Assembly (NCBI GenBank): GCA_947650365.1
Contig: OX393555.1
Coordinates: 14,277,550-14,341,549 of the forward strand
DNA from: Chamaelirium japonicum
Taxonomy: Eukaryota > Streptophyta > Magnoliopsida > Liliales > Melanthiaceae
Direction: 5' to 3'
DNA: 64,000 bases
Within the stretch, counting starts at the first letter, position 1. Each line of letters begins with the position of its first letter. A program made the position numbers and the translations under genes. A model generated the notes under the pieces. It saw only the letters and a program-made list of their open reading frames with translations. It was not told the origin of the DNA and searched no databases. Positions 57,187 through 64,000 of the stretch are shown piece by piece.

Positions 57187-59899
57187 TGATGCGATCTAAA
57201 CTAATCCTAAACTAAGGGCTAATTCGATCTAAATTATAACTCGCAAGTGCACGAATCGCTTTGTAGGAGCGGTACGTATTACGAGGTCGATCCCACAGGG
57301 ATTGCTAATGAGGAAACTATCTAATCTAAGGTTATTAATCTATCTACCTAAGTTGCTTAATGAGCAATGTTGTTGATTTGATTTGATGAGATTGTGAAAA
57401 AGTAAACTAATCAAGATTAAAGCATGCAAATTAACTAATTAATGTAATGCGGTGCAGTGTGGAAGTTCAGATATGGATGTGATATTCTAAGCCCTAGAAT
57501 CCGCACCAGTAGCGATCTAAACTATACTTTTATATGATTTCCAGGATTCTCACGGAGATTCGAAGTCAATCTATCCCCGCGGAAGATATTCAATAAGAAG
57601 CACAATTAGGGTGAACTAATGTAGCGATCTTTCTCGCTTCATAGGAATAAGATAAAACAATTCTCCGTAAAATTCGTAGTGATAACAAAAGCCAAGACTA
57701 TGTAATAATTCCCCGTAAAACTTTTCGTAATAACGAAGAATAAAACTATGAAATCGACTTCTGTAAAACCCTGATAATAACGGAGCATAAATGGAACTTA
57801 TTGCATGCAATTCCTATCAAGTTTTCATGAGATAAATAAGATCACATTATTTCTTTTAACGAACGAAAATATAGAAATAACGTAAAAACAGAGTTTAGAT
57901 CTGACTACAGGGCTTCATCCAGGTCTTAGAACAGGGTGGTTAGCCTCGCATGGCCATGCGAGCGCTGATAGCGGATGCTTCTTTGAAGATGACGAACCCG
58001 GCGATGATTGTAGCGTGGCGTAGTCGGCGTAGATGGCGAAGATGGTACGGGTTGTAGATGAACGATGGTGGAAGGTGTACGGTGGTGAGAGCTCCGATGG
58101 TGATGAAGATGGTGATGAGAGGTGATGAGAGTCAAGGTCGTCCCCCCCGCTCTTTGTGTTTCGGACCCCTCTTTATATAGGATATAGAGAGAGAGAAAAG
58201 AGAGAGAAATCCCGTCGGGTTAGAGAGATAAGGAAAGATGGAGAGAGTATCGGACTCCGTTCTAGGTAGAGAGGGAAAGAGCGAAAGAGAGAAGTACGGA
58301 GCTGGGCGGTTAGAGAGAGATCCGGAAAGAGAATCCCGGAGATAGGAGTTCGGTGTCGCATGGTTCCGGTTTTAGAAAGAGAGAGAGATGGAAAGAGAAG
58401 AGAGAGAGAGACGTCCGGAGCTGGGGAGAGAGAAGTCCGGAGTTGGGTTGGTTAGAGTGGGTTTTTAGAGAGAGAAAAGAAAGAATAGAGAGAAGAGAGA
58501 GACGCGCGGTTGCTGAGAGAGAGAAAAACCAGGCGGAGAGAGAGACGTTCGGTGTGGGACTACTGTGGGAGGTTCGGGTATAGCTGGGGTCTCGGTTGCA
58601 TGGGATCAGTGCACGTGCATGCATGCATGCATGCATGGGAGGCTGGGATTGTGCTGAGAGGGAAAGGGTGCGGTTAATGGGATCCGGTTTTAAAGGGAGG
58701 CATGGAATGGCTGTATCGGATCGGACGGCTGGGATTTTTGGAGAGGAGAGAGAGGGAGCTGGGGCGGAGCTGATGGTGCACGGGTAGCAGGATGGGTTCG
58801 GTGTTCATGGGTTGATGCACGGGATGGATCGGACGGCTGGAATTTTGGACTCCGGATGGCTTCCGTGGGACAGGACGTGGCCCATGCATGCATGGGTTTG
58901 ACACGGGTTGGATAGGTGGAATGGATGGTTGTGATGAGTTGGGAATGAGAGGGTCAGCTGGGTGGATCGTGTTGGGTTTGATGCACGGAACGGCTGTGAT
59001 GTGTGGCTGCAAATCAGATTTTAGAGATAGGGAAGATCAAGGGGATGCATGGATTCTCGATCGGATGGTTGGGGTTTAATGGAATGAACGTGCATGGGTA
59101 ATGCATGCATGGGATTGTTGGATCGGACGGCGGTGATTAATGAGATGAAAGGCTGGGTGCAATGTTCCGTGGCTAAGGGGTTGGGTGCAACACCGAGCCG
59201 GGTTTGACACTTAAAGACCTATGGGAATGTGCGACTTTGATTTAGAAGGAAGAGAAGAGGTCATGAGAGCGAATCGGGTTTGTGAGATTCGATCAAAGTC
59301 TTGGCCATGACGGGTTTATGGGCGACTTGGGTTGGATAATGGGTTCAAGCGCAATGGAGTCACGTGGGAAGCTCGGTCACCATCATCCAAATTCATCATC
59401 AAATCCATCGTCGCTACTTCGTATTCATGCATTCATCTTCTGGTTCGAGTCTGGCATTGCAGCGGCTTGTTGAAGTACTCCCTCGGCTAGATTCTTCCAA
59501 ACATCCTTATCTTTATCGTTCTTCATAATAGGCCTCCCAACGAGCTGTACCACCTCCATCGGAGCATCGTGGGAATATCCAACACTTCAGTATGATGCCC
59601 TTGAACTGATTGCATCGCGAACCGGGTCAAATTCCCTGAAAAACACACATGAAATGAGACTTATCAGATTCAAATGCGATTATTGATAAAAGAATAATTT
59701 GGGCTTTCGGGCTCTATATTTTTCATGCATGCAATGTATGAGAGCGAACCAATATGCCGTTGGGTTCGTATGAAAGTCTATTATATCATGGTGCAAAGAA
59801 ACTCATGCAGTTTACGTGTATTATGAAAGTTTTACGTAAGAAACTGACGCTATGTGCATGATAAAGAAAGGATAATTCGCACCAAATGGACGCTCATCA
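57187..59899 (-). repeat. 3' LTR of the Athila-like element
   Basis: On the minus strand it begins TGATGAGCG directly after the polypurine tract and ends GATCGCATCA at 57187. A TATA box (CCTATATAAAGAGG) lies at about 58170-58185. U3 (58200-59899) carries several imperfect copies of GGATCGGACGGCTGGGATTT (near 58716, 58829, 59046 and 59118). The start is inferred from the TG after the polypurine tract because the partner LTR is cut off. Confidence 0.75.
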
Positions 59900-59915
59900 C
59901 ACCCCCAAACTTAAA
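59900..59915 (-). other. Polypurine tract of the Athila-like element
   Basis: The minus strand reads TTTAAGTTTGGGGGTG, ending immediately before the LTR start TGATGAG. Confidence 0.75.
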
Positions 59916-61727
59916 TCTTGCTCGCCCTCGAGTAAGAAAAGAAAAATAAACAAAGTAAATGATAAAATAAAAACTCCTAACTCACTTTCGCAGGAATCGC
60001 GATTGCACTTAGCATGTGCAACAAGCCGTTAAACCCCTGGGTTACCCCAGTGGACGAGTTTTGTCTCGTGAGGGTTTGCAGTGAATCTACCCACAAAATT
60101 CAAACTTTTTTTTTTGTTTTTTTTTTTTGAAAATATAAATAAGAAATAAGAAAATTCGGTTTCGTAGAATACTTAAAAAGTACTCAAAAATAGAATTTCT
60201 AAGGCACAAGACTCACAAGGTATCTAGCCCAAGCTTCGGCTTTCGAAGTAAGCACTTTAGGTTCTAACTATTAGTTTCCCGTTAGAAAAGATCAAGGTCA
60301 ACTATGCTCGAGTGCACGGTGCTGTCTGGGCAAAACACAACTGGGGGTTTGGTTCTCTACATTCATAACATTCTAACAGTCTCCTAGAACGGTCAAAGTC
60401 GACCTTAGAACCTGAGTCAAAACCAGCTAATCTAGACAGGCTAGTGAGAGTTGTGGATATTCACCTTAATACCTTTCGGCTTTATATGTGATATTCCAGT
60501 TTCCCCACATTGTTTATAGCGACGGCTTTCACACTATTTTCTTTTCTTTTCTTTTTTTTTTTCTCCTTTTTTTTTTTTTTTTTTTTTTTTCCGGTCTCAT
60601 TTTTTTTTTCTGGATCTAATTATATATCCCTTCCTAACTTGTACCATGTCAGCTGCACTCTATGCCCATGACACGCTGCCAACGCTCTCATGAGTTAGGT
60701 AGCCATCCTCATGTTGCCTTTATATTTGATTCACTCTGCATCCATAGGATCATTCTCATAACCCTATCGACCAGGCTTCACTCATACTAGGGCATACAAG
60801 TTAAGACTTTTACATAATTAGCTCCTAGACCATGCTAATAGGTAGCCCTTTCCGCTATACCTTAGAATTCACTGGTCGCTATAATAGTACTTTTTTTTTA
60901 CCAAGTGAACCAGATCCGCATGGTTCATCAGGACTCTAGTTGACTATTAGGCCGATATGAAAGCTTTGAATCTAGACCCTAGAGGTGTAAGCCAGATGTG
61001 AAGTGAAAGGTCAAGTCTAGTTTGTTTTGACAATCTCTAAAAAGGTTACTAAGGGTCAGAACCATATTAGACATACTTTTTCTAGCTAATCCTTGGACTT
61101 TATACCTTGATTACCAAGTGTCTTATAGTCATATTCGAGTACAATAAAATTATATTACAAAACCTGAAATAAAGGTGAAATATAGATAGATTTTTTTTTT
61201 TTTTTTAAAATAACGAAAGGGAAGGCAAAAGTAATACGATAAGAAACTAAAATATGAAGAAAAAAAAAAAAAACATGCAAATACAAATTCCTACAGATTT
61301 CTATACAAACGCTGTAGTTTTGGTAGGGGAGTACAGACTAGACACACATACACGAAGATGTATGTACCGAGCTGTCCCACTACAGCGTAAGTTGATGCAT
61401 TATTACTATTATTTTTAAAAAAAAACAAATTTTTTTTTTTTTTTAAATTCAAAATGAGAACAGAAAAATTTTGTGGAAATTAAATGCATACAGGATTTTG
61501 CAAAAAGATACATTACACCCCCAAACTTAAATTAGACATTGTCCTCAATGTATGAATTAGACATGCTCATGAATGAGATGATAGCATTATATGATAGCAT
61601 TCTTGAAGGACATGTATATAAAAGTATGAAGTTTTAAGGATGGATAGTACCTCATAAGTACTTTATAGCTTTGTTTCCTGCAAAATATTAGTACTACAAA
61701 GAAAACAAAACAAAGCGACTAAACAGA
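59916..61727 (-). other. Noncoding interior of the Athila-like element
   Basis: No pol or env frames are present. There are several A/T homopolymer runs and degenerate sequence. A second copy of the TTTAAGTTTGGGGGTGT motif lies at 61515-61530, preceded on the minus strand by 'ttgaggacaatgtc', a phrase often seen before this tract in plant Ty3 elements. Confidence 0.6.
61515..61530 (-). other. Internal polypurine-tract-like motif
   Basis: Same TTAAGTTTGGGGGTGT core as at the LTR boundary, 1.6 kb inside the element and 200 bp after the gag-like frame. It could act as an extra priming site or mark the remains of a deleted pol-env region. Confidence 0.55.
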
Positions 61728-63308
61728 CTAATAAAAACTAGCAGATGCAAATAAATAAATAAAAAAAAAATTAACTGCTATAATGCAAATTTGTTTTTCA
61801 GTATATGGAATTTTTAAAAAGAAAAGAGAGTAGTCATCAATTGAGAAATTATATTCTATAGTATATTTCGGGCATGTTTCTGCATGACTATCCATTCTTC
61901 TATTAGGATTCATCCTATATTGTTCTTCATGATTTTTCTTTTCAAATTGAACAATATAAGATTCATTATTATACTCCATATTCCAACATGTATCATCAAT
62001 ATTATCTTTGAAAAATTTGCAAAATTGAATTTTCTGATTTTGGATGAATTTAGAAAAAATTAAATCAGAATATATAGATTCATCACCCAAATAAGTATGT
62101 TGAAACTCAGATGGCAGAATTTGTAGGTCAATGTATGATTTTTCAATAATGGATGGATAAACAATCATGATATCATTTATTTCACGATTCATGGATAGAG
62201 CATTGGTTTCTTTAGCAAACATATCATCATCAATGTCATAAGGAAGATCATGGGTATCATCAAATATAATATTGGTCAGATCATAGTTCGGGTCACCACA
62301 ATTTTTTAAGCATGCCTCCAATGGATCATTAAAAGATGATTGAAAAATCTTATTCTCTATAAGATTATCGATCATATTCATCTCATAGATTTCATTAGTA
62401 ATATTTAAACTGGAAGGGAGAATATTATTTTCTTTAATAATCTCATCATCATTGTCATAGGGGGGAGTATAGACTTCTTCATCAATTATATTATCTATAG
62501 TGTCATCATTGAGGACGTCACTATTTGATGAGAGATCATTAGTATCCTTAAAAATCATATCCGTATTAATGTCATCAATATTGTTCGGACAATCTTCCAA
62601 AGGATTAAGAAAATCAGATTTGGCAAGTTCATCTTCTATAGAGATATCCATCTTGGTCTCCTCATAAACTTCATTATCTACTGAGATGCTAATTATGTTC
62701 TCATAATCTTCATCGGAGTTAGACTCAGGTTGAAGTTGATCTCGAAGTATTGCTTCCTTAATAACATTCAAATACGATTCAATTCTTTCGAAAGCGTTTA
62801 TTTGCTCTTGTATATTGCCTTGATAGTTTTGCATAAGCTGATTGCGCATAGACATTTGTAGTGTATCTTCAAGAGTCTTCTCATTTAGTGACATATAATC
62901 ATAAGGCACTTGAAAATTAGTAGCAGATGATTCATTTTTCCAACTATAATCTTGATGATTTTGCCAACAAGAATTTTGATAATATTGCCTACTTGGATCT
63001 TGAAAATTTTGCCATCTAGAATCGTGATAATTTTTCCATCTAGGATCATGTGTGTCATAGCATGGTGAATTATATTGTATATGGCCATGTAAACTTCTAA
63101 TCGGTGAATTTCTTTCAGGATATTCTATTTCAGTTGAAAAGTTTATATAATCCTGATGTCTGGTGGTTCTTGTTTTGTTCATATACTCCTCTAGGGTCAT
63201 TTCTTGGGGTGAATATGAGCTGACCATTACTGTTGAAGATGGATCTTGATATTTTGTTGACCTTGTTAGATTCATATATTCTTCTAGGGTCATTGTTTGG
63301 TTAGTCAT
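61728..63308 (-). CDS. Gag-like open frame of the Athila-like element, 526 codons
   Basis: It starts about 115 bp after the primer site, where gag is expected. The N-terminus has two copies of MTLEEYMN[LK]TR[ST]T (about residues 6-20 and 36-50), then tandem 'W[KQ]N[YF][HQ]D/S-W' units rich in Tyr, Gln and Asn (about 85-130). It continues with LNEKTLEDTLQMSMRNQLMQ and NAFERIESYLNVIK, a coiled-coil-like stretch resembling the C-terminal half of Athila-type gag. The remaining 300 residues are very acidic (Asp, Glu, Asn, Ile). No CCHC knuckle, protease or polymerase motif is visible. The frame is uninterrupted, which suggests that selection or youth has kept it. It is a retroelement protein, not a host gene; a precise function is not assigned. 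Confidence 0.65.
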   Translation of the reverse strand: MTNQTMTLEEYMNLTRSTKYQDPSSTVMVSSYSPQEMTLEEYMNKTRTTRHQDYINFSTEIEYPERNSPIRSLHGHIQYNSPCYDTHDPRWKNYHDSRWQNFQDPSRQYYQNSCWQNHQDYSWKNESSATNFQVPYDYMSLNEKTLEDTLQMSMRNQLMQNYQGNIQEQINAFERIESYLNVIKEAILRDQLQPESNSDEDYENIISISVDNEVYEETKMDISIEDELAKSDFLNPLEDCPNNIDDINTDMIFKDTNDLSSNSDVLNDDTIDNIIDEEVYTPPYDNDDEIIKENNILPSSLNITNEIYEMNMIDNLIENKIFQSSFNDPLEACLKNCGDPNYDLTNIIFDDTHDLPYDIDDDMFAKETNALSMNREINDIMIVYPSIIEKSYIDLQILPSEFQHTYLGDESIYSDLIFSKFIQNQKIQFCKFFKDNIDDTCWNMEYNNESYIVQFEKKNHEEQYRMNPNRRMDSHAETCPKYTIEYNFSIDDYSLFFLKIPYTEKQICIIAVNFFFIYLFASASFY

Positions 63309-63423
63309 TTTCGTTAAAGATTAAGAAACTGATATACTCTAAAGATAAAATTAAACTAACAAAAACTAATAAAACTAACTAAGGCAAGTAAAGAATAACC
63401 TAAATTCGAAAGCTCCGTTGCAA

Positions 63424-63441
63424 TCCCCGGCAACGGCGCCA
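63424..63441 (-). other. Primer-binding site, tRNA-Asp type
   Basis: The minus strand reads TGGCGCCGTTGCCGGGGA, 6 nt from the LTR end. It is complementary to the 3' end of plant tRNA-Asp, as used by Athila-like Ty3 elements. It fixes the element's orientation. Confidence 0.88.
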
Positions 63442-63447
63442 AAAACT

Positions 63448-64000
63448 TGATGCGATCTAAACTAATCCTAAACTAAGGGCTAATTCGATCTAAATTATAA
63501 CTCGCAAGTGCACGAATCGCTTTGTAGGAGCGGTACGTATTACGAGGTCGATCCCACAGGGATTGCTAATGAGGAAACTATCTAATCTAAGGTTATTAAT
63601 CTATCTACCTAAGTTGCTTAATGAGCAATGTTGTTGATTTGATTTGATGAGATTGTGAAAAAGTAAACTAATCAAGATTAAAGCATGCAAATTAACTAAT
63701 TAATGTAATGCGGTGCAGTGTGGAAGTTCAGATATGGATGTGATATTCTAAGCCCTAGAATCCGCACCAGTAGCGATCTAAACTATACTTTTATATGATT
63801 TCCAGGATTCTCACGGAGATTCGAAGTCAATCTATCCCCGCGGAAGATATTCAATAAGAAGCACAATTAGGGTGAACTAATGTAGCGATCTTTCTCGCTT
63901 CATAGGAATAAGATAAAACAATTCTCCGTAAAATTCGTAGTGATAACAAAAGCCAAGACTATGTAATAATTCCCCGTAAAACTTTTCGTAATAACGAAGA
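63448..64000 (-). repeat. 5' LTR of the Athila-like element (partial)
   Basis: It matches 57187-57739 without differences noticed and is truncated by the window edge. Confidence 0.9.

Larger units (their letters stand above)
57187..64000 (-). mobile_element. Young non-autonomous Ty3-like LTR retrotransposon (Athila-like), truncated by window edge
   Basis: Order on the minus strand is 5' LTR (from beyond 64000 to 63448), a tRNA-Asp-type primer site (63441-63424), a gag-like open frame (63308-61728), noncoding sequence to a polypurine tract (59915-59900), and the 3' LTR (59899-57187, 2713 bp). The visible 553 bp of the two LTRs show no difference that I could find, so insertion was very recent. 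No pol domains are present in the 3.5-kb interior. A primer site of this type and the 'tttaagtttgggggtg' tract are usual in Athila-like and related plant Ty3 elements. It interrupts the second MULE copy; its outer target duplication lies outside the window. Confidence 0.85.

Overview
The window is nuclear DNA of a flowering plant. The evidence is plant-type TTTAGGG telomeric repeats, spliced genes for plant-specific proteins, Copia-type and tRNA-Asp-primed LTR retrotransposons, hAT and Mutator-like DNA elements, and long TA, CT and GA microsatellites. I cannot name the species. Most of the window is transposon-derived; only three gene copies look intact.

Region 1 (1-15.1 kb) opens with dispersed repeats, a hAT-like miniature element and an LTR-like block. 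A plastid fatty-acid-export (FAX/Tmemb_14) gene then runs from about 4.1 to 14.85 kb. Its five 3' exons (12532-14854) are clear. A likely transit-peptide exon lies 8.2 kb upstream at 4134-4298. The intron between them holds small inverted repeats, a decayed pentatricopeptide-repeat (PPR) gene split by a hAT element with an exact 8-bp target duplication, a Copia remnant and a palindromic element.

Region 2 (15.1-28.2 kb) holds a non-autonomous LTR element with 1.13-kb LTRs and only 161 bp between them, a TIR element, and a cluster of captured gene fragments. These are one DEK1-like exon (minus strand) and a broken 3' part of a UPL1/UPL2-type HECT ubiquitin ligase lacking its catalytic end. A textbook hAT MITE with 8-bp target duplications follows.

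Region 3 (28.2-48.8 kb) is a segmental-duplication complex around a small gene for a 223-residue, three-helix membrane protein of unknown function. Copy A (46476-47147, +) and copy B (30670-31341, -) are intact and differ by two residues. Three more copies are fragments. Upstream of each sizeable copy is a minisatellite containing CCAACGGTCA, which fits the M-phase-specific activator (MYB3R-binding) consensus. A 600-bp interstitial telomeric tract lies between truncated copy D and inverted copy B. Block C, a direct relative of block A, lost its gene body, gained a hairpin element flanked by poly-C, and was then split by a solo LTR (5-bp target duplication) and a young 5.96-kb Copia element (5-bp target duplication).

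Region 4 (48.8-64 kb) has no intact host gene that I recognise. It holds long TA tracts, a GC-rich stretch, a 369-bp tandem duplication, a 938-bp nested palindrome with 143-bp internal periodicity, and a Mutator-like element with a frameshifted FAR1/MULE-type transposase. A second copy of that element is cut short by a very young, large non-autonomous LTR retrotransposon (minus strand) that runs off the right edge.
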